The notes: generated by a model not told the origin, from the sequence alone. A DNA stretch of 64,000 bases from Streptomyces sp. Ncost-T10-10d (GCF_900091955.1 NZ_FMDF01000130.1:107785-171784); one strand, 5' to 3'. Counted from the stretch's first letter, positions 16,833 to 25,704 are shown. Translations and numbers: made by a program.

Positions 16833-18515
16833 CTAACCAGTGTGCATGAGTGAGTCCTGGACCCACTGCTGCGTACTGGGCGCATCCCGAACGGTTTTGG
16901 ATGCGCTGGGTTCCCGCTTTCTCGTCCCGTTCGGCGGCACGCCTCCAGGGGCGTGATCCGTTGCGGGTGGGCGGGTTCCCTCACGTCCTCGGGTGCCTGG
17001 CCCGGCCTGGGCGGTCCGATGCCCCGCACGATCACTCCGGTCGTGCGGGGGCGGTGCCGTCCGACGCCGGACCGGGTGCCCGAGGGCGCGTCGTCCGATC
17101 GCGATACCGGCGGCATCGTGACGGGACATCTTTCGCTTGGGGGCGGCCAGCGGTTTCTGCCAGTGCTGGGCACCCCACAGGGAGGTGTAGGCGGGGTCGA
17201 CCGCGACAATGGCCAGGCCCTGTTCGGCTGCCATGGAGACCAGCCGGGCCTTGAGTCTGCCGGTCGGGATGCCGGAGATCAGCTGCCGGAATTGTTTCCT
17301 GCGGCCGTGTTTCTCGCGGGTTTTCTCGGTGGTGAAGTCGAGGTCCTCGATGCCGATCGCGGCGGCACCGGTCTGCTTGGCCCAGTGGATCAGGCGGGTC
17401 AGGGCGTGGCGGATCTGTGCGTCGCGGTGCGCGGCGGTGCCGGAGAGGTCGTAGGGGAAGCGGTGCGGGTCGCCGACGGGGTTGCCGTGCCGGTCGAGGT
17501 GGTAGGCGGCGAAGTGGTCGGCGTTGGTGTCGACGCCGATCACGCCCCGGGCGCGGGCGGCCTCCAAAGGGATGGTCTGGACGGCGGGGCGTTGCCAGGA
17601 CGCGGTGAGGTACCAGCGGCCGCGGTCGGTGTCGAGGTGGATGCGGTAGGCGACGGCCCGGTTCGTGGTGATGCGGTCGGCCCACTCCTGGCCCCGGTGC
17701 GCGAAGCCGATACGGGCGGTGAGGGTGTACCGGCCGTGTTTGGCGTTGGCCAGGTGGGTGAGTGGGGCGGGCAGCTTGATGGACACTTCACCGTCCGGGG
17801 TGACGCGGATCGTCTCGTTCCCGAACCGCTTGCCCGACTCGCCGTCGGCGGCGATGAACCAGCGTTCCGCATCCCAGCGTTCCCGCCACTTGCCTTCGGT
17901 CAGCCGGGCCTGGGTGAGGTGGTGGCGGGTGTTGAGGAGACGTCTGCCGCCCCGTACCACCCGGACCCGTCCGGCCTGCCGGTCGGCGACAACGGCCGCA
18001 TGCCGTGCCTCCAGTGCGGCGAGGCGGCGGGACTTGTGGAACCACTCGCTTTTGGAGCGGTAGCCACCGGCTGCCCGCTTCGTCCCGGGTTCACCGATCG
18101 GGAGGGACAGGCGGTGCCGCAGCGTCCTGATCCCGGCTTCCAGCGTCTGGATGTGTGCGGCCTGGCAACGGCGGGCGAGCGCCCACTGGTCGTGCGTGGC
18201 CTTGGTGATCGCACCCGCGATCCGCGACGACGACTGCGCGGTCAGGTCCCGCTTGCGCGAGGCCCAGGTGTCCGCGCTGTGCTCCAGAGCATCCGCACAG
18301 CGAGCCCTGAGATCACGGGAAGCCAGACGGCCCTGATGCTCACCGACCAAGCGGAGCACGTTCTCGTCCTGGGGCGTGAGGTGCTTCAGACGGTCCCGGA
18401 CCGCCACCCCGCAAGGCCCCGGCACCACGAACGGTGCCGCCAACTCCCGCAAACCACCCACCACATCACCCCCCCCACCCCAGCCCAACGAGCAGCAGCC
18501 GTCAAGGTCACTCAT
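16833..18515 (-). CDS. TnpB-like protein lacking the zinc ribbon
   Basis: A protein of about 560 residues related to IS200/IS605 TnpB. The RuvC catalytic residues are present: Asp329 in VIGVDTNADH, Glu390 in IGIEDLDFTT and Asp467 in SRHDAAGIAIG. Canonical TnpB has a CxxC...CxxC zinc ribbon after VDPAYTS; here the sequence is VDPAYTSLWGAQHWQKPL, with no cysteines. This is the actinobacterial TnpB-related group. TnpB proteins are RNA-guided nucleases, so activity is possible but not assured. No TnpA is nearby. ATG 18515 is chosen because the upstream ATG 18566 lies inside the inverted repeat. The end (VQDSLMHTG) overlaps the other repeat and may be truncated. Confidence 0.8.
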   Translation of the reverse strand: MSDLDGCCSLGWGGGGDVVGGLRELAAPFVVPGPCGVAVRDRLKHLTPQDENVLRLVGEHQGRLASRDLRARCADALEHSADTWASRKRDLTAQSSSRIAGAITKATHDQWALARRCQAAHIQTLEAGIRTLRHRLSLPIGEPGTKRAAGGYRSKSEWFHKSRRLAALEARHAAVVADRQAGRVRVVRGGRRLLNTRHHLTQARLTEGKWRERWDAERWFIAADGESGKRFGNETIRVTPDGEVSIKLPAPLTHLANAKHGRYTLTARIGFAHRGQEWADRITTNRAVAYRIHLDTDRGRWYLTASWQRPAVQTIPLEAARARGVIGVDTNADHFAAYHLDRHGNPVGDPHRFPYDLSGTAAHRDAQIRHALTRLIHWAKQTGAAAIGIEDLDFTTEKTREKHGRRKQFRQLISGIPTGRLKARLVSMAAEQGLAIVAVDPAYTSLWGAQHWQKPLAAPKRKMSRHDAAGIAIGRRALGHPVRRRTAPPPHDRSDRAGHRTAQAGPGTRGREGTRPPATDHAPGGVPPNGTRKREPSASKTVRDAPSTQQWVQDSLMHTG

Positions 18516-18576
18516 TCGGCCCCAGAACCCCCGTTCCCACCCCACGAACCCACCGACAGGACTCACTCCCGCTCAC
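16840..18576. mobile_element. Possible TnpB-bearing element with 20-bp imperfect inverted repeats
   Basis: A 20-bp sequence at 16840-16859 (GTGTGCATGAGTGAGTCCTG) recurs inverted at 18557-18576 with 17 of 20 matches, including an unbroken 12-mer GAGTGAGTCCTG. The pair encloses the TnpB-like gene. IS605 elements normally carry subterminal hairpins instead, so this is either an unusual boundary or a chance match. A flanking duplication was not identified. Confidence 0.45.
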
Positions 18577-18852
18577 TACAACTCACTTCAGTGCAGCAAA
18601 CCAGCAGCAGCTCGCAACCCTCGAAGAAGAGCCACCGACTGTGGGCGGTGGGCGGATTTCGTTCGTCGGTCGTGACTGAGGGCGTGGGGCGCCGTGATAC
18701 GTGCGGCACCCGCGCGGGCGCCGCACGTGGGCGGGGCTGGAAACGTGCGGCGCCCACGCGGGCGGAGCTGTACGGGAACCGGCGTCCGTCAGGTACCGCC
18801 GGTTCCCGTACGGGCGGGAGCGGTCAGGTCGCTCCCGGTCGGGGGGCCGACG
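18577..18852. other. Intergenic region with GC-rich repeats
   Basis: No gene seen. A near-identical 22-bp sequence occurs at 18699-18720 and 18743-18764 (ACGTGCGGC, then a CG-rich part), the first copy forming a 9-bp hairpin with 18720-18728. A terminator follows at 18770. The left part is AT-richer and may carry the upstream region of the TnpB gene. Confidence 0.5.
18770..18811 (-). terminator. Terminator of the sugar transport/GH1 operon
   Basis: A perfect 14-bp stem (18770-18783 with 18798-18811) around a 14-base loop. It lies 41 bp beyond the GH1 stop, at the end of the leftward operon. Confidence 0.75.
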
Positions 18853-20055
18853 TCAGTCGGCGATGCGCGGCAGCGCGCGTGTGCGGCCCATCTCGCCCAG
18901 CCAGACGGCGGACGGCTTGGGCAGGCGCTCGAAGGTCTCCGGGTTCCAGCCGATCAGACCGAAGGTCGGCTTGTAGGAGCCCCACTCGTAGTTGTCGAGC
19001 GCGCTCCAGGCCAGGTAGCCCTGGATGTTCAGGCCGTCCTCCAGCGCGGACGCGACCTCGTTCAGCGCGCCGGTGTAGTAGTCGATCCGGCGGCTGTCGT
19101 CGTCGGTCGCGATGCCGTTCTCGGTCACGATCAGCGGCACGTCGTTGCCCAGCACCTCGGCGGTGTGGCGCAGCGCGTAGCCGACCGCGGAGGGGTAGTA
19201 CTCCCACTGCGTGAGGGTGCGCTCGGCGTCGTCGGGCGTCGGGATGGGGCCCTCGGGGCCGATCTTGGTCCGGGTGTAGGACTGCACCCCGATCCAGTCG
19301 TCGCCGCGCGCGGCCTCGATGAAGACGTCCTCGCGGGGGTGACGGTAGGCCGCGGTGACCTCCTCGGCACCGGGCAGGGCCTGGTAGACCTGGTTGGCGA
19401 TGGTCCAGCCGACCTTGATGTCCGGGTTGATCGCGCGGACCTGCTCGACGGCCGCGTGGTGCGCGGCGATGACGGCCTCGGTGGTCTCGTCGTCGGGGGT
19501 CGGGAGCCCGGCGGGCGGGAAGCTGTTGTCGCCCCGCTTGGCCTGGCCGGCCATCACGGCGATCATGTTCGGCTCGTTGATCGTGCAGACGTGGCTGACG
19601 CCCTCGGCGATCACCGGCGCGCAGGCCGCGACGTAGCGGGCGAAGAGCTCGACCGCGCCCTCGGCGGTCCAGCCGCCGCGCGCCTCGAACCACTGCGGCA
19701 CGGTGAAGTGGTGCAGGGTGATCATGGGGCGCAGGCCGCGCTCGATCGCGCCCTCGACCATCCGACGGTAGTGGGCGAGCTCGGCCCGGGAGAACTGCCC
19801 CTCGGCCGGTTCGATCCGCGCCCACTCGATGGAGAACCGGTAGTCGGTGAAGCCCAGACCGGCCAGCGTGTCCATGTCCTCGTGCCAGCGGTGGTAGCTG
19901 TCGCAGGCGTCCAGGCTGGGCTCCTGGATGTGGGTGCCCGCGGCGTGCTCCTTGACCCACCAGTCGCTGTTGGTGTTGTTGCCCTCGATCTGGTGGGCGG
20001 CCGTGGAGGCGCCCCACAGGAAGCCTTCGGGGAACGGGACCTGGGTGTGAGTCAT
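18853..20055 (-). CDS. GH1 beta-glucosidase-like enzyme
   Basis: A 400-residue intracellular glycosidase without signal peptide. The GH1 signatures are complete: N-terminal FPEGFLWGASTAAHQIEGN, acid/base Glu in TINEPN and nucleophile Glu in IVTENG. It is the last gene of a leftward operon after a carbohydrate ABC transporter, the classic arrangement in which an imported oligosaccharide is cleaved inside the cell. It is slightly shorter than many GH1 enzymes (about 440-470). The layout resembles cebEFG-bglC for cellobiose, but the operator here is not the CebR site, so another beta-glucoside is likely. Confidence 0.93.
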   Translation of the reverse strand: MTHTQVPFPEGFLWGASTAAHQIEGNNTNSDWWVKEHAAGTHIQEPSLDACDSYHRWHEDMDTLAGLGFTDYRFSIEWARIEPAEGQFSRAELAHYRRMVEGAIERGLRPMITLHHFTVPQWFEARGGWTAEGAVELFARYVAACAPVIAEGVSHVCTINEPNMIAVMAGQAKRGDNSFPPAGLPTPDDETTEAVIAAHHAAVEQVRAINPDIKVGWTIANQVYQALPGAEEVTAAYRHPREDVFIEAARGDDWIGVQSYTRTKIGPEGPIPTPDDAERTLTQWEYYPSAVGYALRHTAEVLGNDVPLIVTENGIATDDDSRRIDYYTGALNEVASALEDGLNIQGYLAWSALDNYEWGSYKPTFGLIGWNPETFERLPKPSAVWLGEMGRTRALPRIAD

Positions 20056-20167
20056 CGCAAACTGTCTTTCTGGTGCGTGAAGGGGTGTGGCCGGCGGGGT
20101 GTGGGGCGCGCGGCCTCGTACGTTTCGGTGGGGCGGCCGGGACGGGCCGGCCTGTCCAGGGGGACGG

Positions 20168-21076
20168 CTACTTCATGCCGGCCGTCGCGATGCCCTGGGT
20201 GAAGTGCCGCTGGAGCGCGATGAACAGGACCACGACGGGCAGGACGACCAGCAGGGACCCGGCCATCAGCATGCCGTTGGATCCGCCCGCCTTGTTGGGG
20301 TCGGTGGCGAAGGTGGCCAGGGCGACCGGGAGGGTGTATTTGTCGGGGTCGTTGGTCGCGATGAGCGGCCAGACGAAGTTGTTCCAGGAGCCCAGGAACG
20401 TGAAGATCGAAAGCGTCGCCAGGGCGGGCTTCACCAGCGGCATCACGATCCGCCAGAAGATGTACCACTCACCGGCGCCGTCCATCCGGGCCGCTTCCAG
20501 CAGCTCGTCCGGGATCGACTGCATGAACTGCCGCATCAGGAAGACGCCGAAGGCTCCGGCGGCGAACGGCAGTACCAGACCGGCGTACGAGTCGATCAGG
20601 TGCAGCTTGCTCATCAGCACGAAGAGCGGCAGCAGCATCAGGTTGCCGGGCACCATCAGGGCGCCGAGAACCAGGCCGAAGATCTTGTTGCGTCCGGCGA
20701 AGTTCAGCTTGGCCAGGGCGTACCCGAGCATCGAGCAGAACACCAGGTTCGAGACGGTGACCAGCACCGCCACGATGACCGAGTTCATGAAGTACAGCGG
20801 CAGATCCAGCTTGTCGAGCAGGTTCCGGAAGTTCTCCAGGGTCCAGTCGGTCGGGATCCACACGGGCGGGCTGGCCGTCAGCTCCGCTTGCGTCTTGAAG
20901 GCCGAGAGCGCCATCCACAGGAACGGCGCCGACATGATCAGCAGACCGACCGAGAGCAGGACGTAGACGAGCGGGCGCTTCGGATTGCGGGCCTTCTTCG
21001 GCCGGGACGGCTGCATGTCCCCGGGCTTCTGCGACGGCGCCGTCGAGACGGCGCCCGGTGCACTGGTGGCGCTCAT
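20168..21076 (-). CDS. Carbohydrate ABC transporter permease (MalG-type)
   Basis: A 302-residue inner-membrane protein with six predicted helices, the first near LVYVLLSVGLLIMSAPFLWM. The EAA loop EAARMDGAGEWYIFWRI (about 195-211), which docks the ATPase, is present. Its ATG overlaps the stop of the upstream permease by 4 bp (ATGA), showing translational coupling. It pairs with that permease and the binding protein. No ATPase gene is present; such Streptomyces importers share the MsiK ATPase encoded elsewhere. Confidence 0.93.
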   Translation of the reverse strand: MSATSAPGAVSTAPSQKPGDMQPSRPKKARNPKRPLVYVLLSVGLLIMSAPFLWMALSAFKTQAELTASPPVWIPTDWTLENFRNLLDKLDLPLYFMNSVIVAVLVTVSNLVFCSMLGYALAKLNFAGRNKIFGLVLGALMVPGNLMLLPLFVLMSKLHLIDSYAGLVLPFAAGAFGVFLMRQFMQSIPDELLEAARMDGAGEWYIFWRIVMPLVKPALATLSIFTFLGSWNNFVWPLIATNDPDKYTLPVALATFATDPNKAGGSNGMLMAGSLLVVLPVVVLFIALQRHFTQGIATAGMK

Positions 21077-22056
21077 TTCGTGTTGTCCTTCAGCAGTCGG
21101 AGCTGCAGCACCGTGATGCCCATGATCACTACGAAGAGGACATACGCCATGGCGCTCGCATAGCCCATGTGGAAGAAGTTGAAGCCCTCGCGGTACATGT
21201 TCAGCGAGACCGTGAGCGTGGAGTCCGAGGGACCGCCCTGGGTCATCACGAACGGCTCCTCGAAGACATTGAGGTAGCCGATGGTCGTGATCACCGTGGC
21301 GTAGAGCAGTGTGGGCCGCAGCAGGGGCACGGTGATGCCCTTGAACTCCTGCCAGACACCGGCACCGTCCAGCCGTGCGGCCTCCCGTACCTCGGTGGGA
21401 ATGGCCTGCAGACCGGCGATGAAGAGCACCATGACCGTGCCGAGGTTGCGCCAGACCGCCATCGCGATCATCGAGGGCATGGCGAGCGTCTCGGAGCCCA
21501 GGAAGTCGGGCGAGGTGAGGCCCACTTCGGAGAAGAGCCCCGCGACCAGCCCGTCGCTCGGGTCGAGCACGAACCGCCAGACCACGGCGACCGCGACGAT
21601 GGTCGTGACCACCGGGGCGTAGAAGCCGACGCGGAAGAAGGTCCGCGCCCGGTCGATGCCGTTGTTCAGCAGCACGGCGACGACCAGCCCGAGGAAGATC
21701 GTCAGGGGAACGCCGATCACCACGAAGTACGCCGTGTTGAAAAGCGACTTGAGGAACTTGTCGTCGCTGAACAGGTTGACGTAGTTCTCGAAGCCGATGA
21801 AGTTCGCGTCCATCGGGTGCGTGACATTGCGCAGCCCGAAGTCGGTGAAGCTCATCACCAGCGTCGCGAGGATCGGGAACGCCATGAAGACGAGGAAGAG
21901 GACGAGGAAGGGAGTGGAGAACAGCCAGCCGGCCAGGTTCTGCACGCCCATCGAGGACTTCTTGCCACCCCGGCGACCTGCGGGCCCGGTGGCCGGGGAC
22001 TCGGAAGCCCCCGGCCCGGCCTGCACCTTGGCCGGCTGAGCGGCCTTTGAGGTCAT
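21073..22056 (-). CDS. Carbohydrate ABC transporter permease (MalF-type)
   Basis: A 327-residue inner-membrane permease. After a Pro/Gly-rich N-terminal tail, the first helix is near LAGWLFSTPFLVLFLVFMAF. The EAA loop REAARLDGAGVWQEFKGITV is intact. Start: AGGAG lies 11 bases before ATG 22056 but only 2 before ATG 22065, so 22056 is preferred; 22065 is the alternative. It sits 14 bp after the binding-protein gene. Confidence 0.92.
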   Translation of the reverse strand: MTSKAAQPAKVQAGPGASESPATGPAGRRGGKKSSMGVQNLAGWLFSTPFLVLFLVFMAFPILATLVMSFTDFGLRNVTHPMDANFIGFENYVNLFSDDKFLKSLFNTAYFVVIGVPLTIFLGLVVAVLLNNGIDRARTFFRVGFYAPVVTTIVAVAVVWRFVLDPSDGLVAGLFSEVGLTSPDFLGSETLAMPSMIAMAVWRNLGTVMVLFIAGLQAIPTEVREAARLDGAGVWQEFKGITVPLLRPTLLYATVITTIGYLNVFEEPFVMTQGGPSDSTLTVSLNMYREGFNFFHMGYASAMAYVLFVVIMGITVLQLRLLKDNTK

Positions 22057-22070
22057 GGTGCGCATGACTC

Positions 22071-23321
22071 CTACTTCACGAGGCCTTCGATTTCGGACTG
22101 GGCCGTCTTGAGGGCGTCCTCGGCGGATGCCTTGCCCTGGGTGACCTTGGCGATGGCCTGGTCGACCTTGTCGGTGATCTCCGTCCACTTGGCCAGCGAC
22201 GGGGAGGACTTGGCGGTGTCCATCTGCTTCTTGAAGACCTGAAGGTTGGCGTCGTCGGCGAGGTCGCCGGAGGTCCAGGCCGAGGTGTTGGCCGGCAGGT
22301 CCTTGGTGCGCTTGTACCAGTCGGCCTGGCCCTTGGTGTCGGTCAGGTACTTGATGAACTCCGTGGCGGCCGCCTTGTGCTCACTGTCCTTGGAGATCAC
22401 CAGGGAGGAACCGCCGGCCATGGAGACGGAGGACTTGTCGGCGGGCACATTGGCGACCGCCCACTTGCCCTTGATCTGCGGCTGGCCCTCGTTCAGCAGG
22501 GTGACGTGCCAGGGGCCGCCGAAGAACATCGGGACGCGGCCGTTGCCGAAGTCCTTCACCACGTCGTAGCCGGGCTGCACGGACTTGTTGGAGAGCCCCT
22601 TGTCGAAGTACGAGCCGTACTCCTTGAGCGCCTTGACGGCCTCGGGGCTGTCGATGACGGCCTCGCCCTTGTCGTTGACGATCTCGCCGCCGGCCGAGTA
22701 CAGGAAGGAGTAGAAGTTCTGCACCGTGTCCAGGCCACTGGGCTGGATGGACAGGCCCCACTTGGTCCCGGCCTTCTTCTGGTAGGCCGAGGCGAGGTCC
22801 TGCATCTCCTTCCAGTTGGCCGGAGCCTTGGTGACGCCGGCCTTCTCGGCCAGGTCGGTGCGGTAGTAGAGGACGCGGGTGTCGACGTACCACGGCACGC
22901 CGTACGCCTGACCGTCCACCTCGCCCTGCTTCCAGCCGGACTGGAAGAAGTCCTTCTCGTTGAACGTCTTGGTGTCGACCGGCTCCAGAACGCCGAGCTC
23001 GGCGAACTCGCCCATGTAGCTGCCGCCCATCTGCGCCACGTCCGGCAGGGTGCCGGCGGCGGCCGCGGAGACCAGCTTCTGGTGGGCGACGTCCCAGCCG
23101 ACCGGCGTCACCTTGACGGTGATGTTCGGGTTGGCCTTCTCGTAGACCTTGGCCACATCGGCGAGCTTCTCGCCCTCGGCCCCCATGGCCCAGACGGTGA
23201 TCGTCTGCTTCTTGTCCGCGGCGACGTCGTCGCCACCGGAACTGCCGCACGCGGTGAGACCGAAAGTGAGCGCGCCTGCGACTGCGATACCGATCGAGGC
23301 GTTTCTGGCGGTGCGGGGCAT
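22071..23321 (-). CDS. Sugar-binding lipoprotein of the ABC transporter
   Basis: A 416-residue family 1 solute-binding protein. The lipobox LTAC (Cys about 25) follows a short signal peptide, so it is anchored outside the membrane. TITVWAMGAEGEKLADV, then MGGSYMGEFAELGVLEP, are typical. ATG 23321 has an ideal GGAGGAG. It is the first gene of the permease/GH1 operon, directly downstream of a 29-bp palindromic block. The ligand is likely a beta-linked oligosaccharide, inferred from the GH1 gene. Confidence 0.93.
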   Translation of the reverse strand: MPRTARNASIGIAVAGALTFGLTACGSSGGDDVAADKKQTITVWAMGAEGEKLADVAKVYEKANPNITVKVTPVGWDVAHQKLVSAAAAGTLPDVAQMGGSYMGEFAELGVLEPVDTKTFNEKDFFQSGWKQGEVDGQAYGVPWYVDTRVLYYRTDLAEKAGVTKAPANWKEMQDLASAYQKKAGTKWGLSIQPSGLDTVQNFYSFLYSAGGEIVNDKGEAVIDSPEAVKALKEYGSYFDKGLSNKSVQPGYDVVKDFGNGRVPMFFGGPWHVTLLNEGQPQIKGKWAVANVPADKSSVSMAGGSSLVISKDSEHKAAATEFIKYLTDTKGQADWYKRTKDLPANTSAWTSGDLADDANLQVFKKQMDTAKSSPSLAKWTEITDKVDQAIAKVTQGKASAEDALKTAQSEIEGLVK

Positions 23322-23347
23322 GGAGGGCTCCTCCTCGAGCAATCCGA

Positions 23348-23376
23348 ATGTATGCGCTGCCTGTAAGCGCATACAT
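23348..23376. promoter_or_regulatory. LacI-type operator of the sugar operon
   Basis: ATGTATGCGCT and AGCGCATACAT form a perfect 11-bp inverted repeat with a 7-bp spacer, 27 bp upstream of the binding-protein start. The inner part TGTAAGCGCATACA (23362-23375) matches TGAAAGCGCATTCA upstream of the LacI gene at 12 of 14 positions. It differs from the CebR site (TGGGAGCGCTCCCA). Confidence 0.75.
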
Positions 23377-23574
23377 CACTCTGCGACAGAGATTCAGGAA
23401 TCCGCAAGAGGGTGCTAGGTCACACTCGTGCAACGTGCCGGACATCTGAATGTTCAACTTGGCACGGTAAGCATGACGTTTGTGAAATTGGGAACGATGT
23501 GACCTATTTCGCGGCGTTGATCCGCGTGCTCAATGGTCTGCACCGGCATGGGCGGGGGCGATATTGTCGTGATC

Positions 23575-24564
23575 ATGGCTCCGTTCGAACATGGCTTCCC
23601 CTTCGATCCGGCATACGGGCGCACGCTCGACGACCTGCTGCTCATTCCCGCCCCCGCCGCCCCGGACGACTTCGACGCCTTCTGGCGGGCCCGGTACGAG
23701 GAGGCTCGCAAGGTCGCCACGGAGCCGGAGATCGGCCCGCTGGAGGACGAGCGTGACGGTGTACGGATTCACGGCGTGACGTTCACATCGGTGGGCGGGG
23801 TGCGGCTCGGGGGCTGGGTCGCGCTGCCCGCCGAGGGGAGCGCGGAGTACGGATTCGTCGTCGGGCACGGTTACGGAGGCCGGCAGGAGCCGGGCCCCGA
23901 CGTGCCGCTGCCGTTGCCCCGGGCGGCGGCGATCCTGCCGTGCGTACGGGGCATGGGAGCGCGTGGCCTGCGTCCGGGTATCCCGGACACGGCCGGTGGT
24001 CATGTGCTGCACGGCATCGAGTCGCGCGACAGCTATGTCATCGGCGACTGCGTGGCGGACCTGTGGTGCGCGGCGTCGGCGCTGCACGAGCTGGTGCCGG
24101 AGCTGACGCCCGGGGAGGGCGACCCGCGGCTCGGATACCTCGGGGAGAGCTTCGGCGGCGGGCTCGGTGCGCTGGCTCTGCCCTGGGACGGCCGGTTCGG
24201 GGCCGCGCAGCTGACCGTGCCGACCTTCGGCAACCATCCGTTGCGGCTCACGCTGCCGTGCGTGGGCAGCGGGGAGGCGGTGCGGGGCCATTACCGGGAA
24301 CACCCCGAGGTCGCTCAGGTGTTGCGGTACTTCGACGCCGCCACGGCCGCGACGCGGCTGGAGCTGCCCACACTGGTGGCTGCGGCGCTCTTCGATCCCT
24401 CGGTGCCGCCGCCGGGGCAGTTCGCCGTGTACAACGCGCTGGCCGGTGAGCGCGAGCTGCGGGTGCTGAGCGCGGGGCACTTCGAGTACGAGGGGCTGGC
24501 GACGGAGGTGGCGGAGCTGCGGGCGGCCCGGCGGGGGTTCTTCGGGGCGCGGCTGGGGCGGTGA
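23575..24564 (+). CDS. AXE1-family acetyl xylan esterase/deacetylase-like hydrolase
   Basis: A 329-residue alpha/beta hydrolase of the AXE1 family (cytoplasmic acetyl esterases and cephalosporin C deacetylases). Early signatures are FPFDPAYGRTLDDLLLIP and DDFDAFWRARYEEA; the nucleophile Ser is in GESFGGGLG, and AGHFEY holds the likely His. No signal peptide, so it would deacetylate imported oligosaccharides. It is divergent from the sugar operon, fitting removal of acetyl groups from hemicellulose fragments. ATG 23575 lies in a poor ribosome-site context; GTG 23569 is possible. It ends before a repeat and converges on the LacI gene. Confidence 0.85.
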   Translation: MAPFEHGFPFDPAYGRTLDDLLLIPAPAAPDDFDAFWRARYEEARKVATEPEIGPLEDERDGVRIHGVTFTSVGGVRLGGWVALPAEGSAEYGFVVGHGYGGRQEPGPDVPLPLPRAAAILPCVRGMGARGLRPGIPDTAGGHVLHGIESRDSYVIGDCVADLWCAASALHELVPELTPGEGDPRLGYLGESFGGGLGALALPWDGRFGAAQLTVPTFGNHPLRLTLPCVGSGEAVRGHYREHPEVAQVLRYFDAATAATRLELPTLVAAALFDPSVPPPGQFAVYNALAGERELRVLSAGHFEYEGLATEVAELRAARRGFFGARLGR

Positions 24565-24590
24565 CGTGGGCGCGGGTCGGTGACCGGCGG

Positions 24591-24630
24591 GTGTTTCGTC
24601 CTCAATTGCCGGACGGGCGTGATCTGCCCG
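24591..24630. repeat. Copy of a Streptomyces intergenic repeat
   Basis: The sequence TCCTCAATTGCCGGACGGGC (24599-24618) resembles a short element widely scattered between Streptomyces genes, recognised from memory. A 5-bp hairpin (24614-24618 with 24626-24630) follows. It sits between two convergent stops and may aid bidirectional termination. Confidence 0.55.
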
Positions 24631-24651
24631 CGCCTGCGTGTGGCGTCCCCG

Positions 24652-25704
24652 TCAGCCGCAGCCGCAGCTCGCGCGGCGGATCAGGGATACTGGGAGCATG
24701 AGCGACACCGGTTCGCGCCCGCTGTTGCCCAGGCGTTGCACCAGCAACTCGACGGCCTGTTCGCCGAGTTGGCGGATCGGCTGGCGTACGGTCGTCAGCG
24801 GCGGCCGTACGATCCGGCTCAGCGGAATCCCGTCGAAGCCGGTCACCGCGATGTCCTCGGGCACCCGCACCCCGCGCCGCTCCAGTGCGCGCAGTGCGCC
24901 CACCGCCATCTGGTCATTGGCGAACAGCACGCCCTCCGGCCATTCGGTCTCCCGGTCGAGCAGTGCCTCCGCGGCCCGCGCGCCCTCGGCCTGCGTCATC
25001 ATCTCGGCCCGCAGGTCCGGTTCGTCCGGCACCGGCAGCCCGGCGTCGCGGCACGCCTCCTGGAAGCCGCGGAAGCGCGCCTCGGCGTCCGGCGAGTCGG
25101 CTTCGCCCCCGACGAACGCGAGTCTGCGCAGCCCGTGGTCCTCGATCAGATGGCGGGCGAGCTCACGCTCCCCGTCGGCGTTCGCGACGACGATGTGGTC
25201 GAGGTGGTCGATCTCGCGAGGTCCGGCGAGCATCACCACCGGCAGCCGGCGCGAAATCACTTCGAGGTCCTCGGTCGGCACCGTCCGCGCCAGTACGGCG
25301 AAGCCGTCGACCCGTCCCGCGACCTTCGCGACGCTCTCGGGTCCGCCCTCCAGCGAGGCGGCGATCAGCAGTGCGTAGCCGTGTCGGCGTGCCGCCCGTT
25401 CCATGCCCCGGATGATCTGGTCGGAGTAGAGCATCACCGCGTCGTCGGCGTCGCTGTCGGCCTCCGCGTCGGCCTCGGCATCGGGATCGGCCATGTCGGG
25501 GAAGCAGAGACCCAGCACGCCGGTGGTCCGGCTGGCCAGGCCCCGGGCGTTCCCGCTGGGTACGTAGCCGAGCTGGCGGGCGGCTTCGAGGACCCGCTCG
25601 CGGGTCTGGGCGCGTACCGAATCGGGAGTGCGGTAGACCCGCGAGACCGTGGCAATGGAGACGCCCGACCGCTCGGCGACGTCGTACACCGTTGGGGCGC
25701 TCAC
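24652..25704 (-). CDS. LacI-family transcriptional regulator
   Basis: A 350-residue repressor. The HTH is VYDVAERSGVSIATVSRVYR (about 5-25), with hinge region YVPSGNARGLASRTTG and a periplasmic-binding-like ligand domain. An acidic insert, DPDAEADAEADSDADD (about 72-87), is unusual. It starts GTG 25704, its codon overlapping the stop of a short leader frame. It is convergent with the esterase and has its own operator copy at 25770. By the shared operator it should control the GH1/ABC operon and itself; the inducer is likely the transported sugar. Confidence 0.9.
   Translation of the reverse strand: MSAPTVYDVAERSGVSIATVSRVYRTPDSVRAQTRERVLEAARQLGYVPSGNARGLASRTTGVLGLCFPDMADPDAEADAEADSDADDAVMLYSDQIIRGMERAARRHGYALLIAASLEGGPESVAKVAGRVDGFAVLARTVPTEDLEVISRRLPVVMLAGPREIDHLDHIVVANADGERELARHLIEDHGLRRLAFVGGEADSPDAEARFRGFQEACRDAGLPVPDEPDLRAEMMTQAEGARAAEALLDRETEWPEGVLFANDQMAVGALRALERRGVRVPEDIAVTGFDGIPLSRIVRPPLTTVRQPIRQLGEQAVELLVQRLGNSGREPVSLMLPVSLIRRASCGCG

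Noticed and set aside
16953..19214. Rightward 753-codon frame across the TnpB region
   Set aside because: It is antisense to the TnpB-like gene and runs through the operon terminator, with Gly/Arg-biased composition.
18853..23321. Assignment as cebEFG-bglC
   Set aside because: Gene order fits, but the palindrome found is not the CebR operator, so the cellobiose names were withheld.
23412..23756. Frame overlapping the esterase start
   Set aside because: The AXE1 frame carries all family motifs; this one is a shadow.
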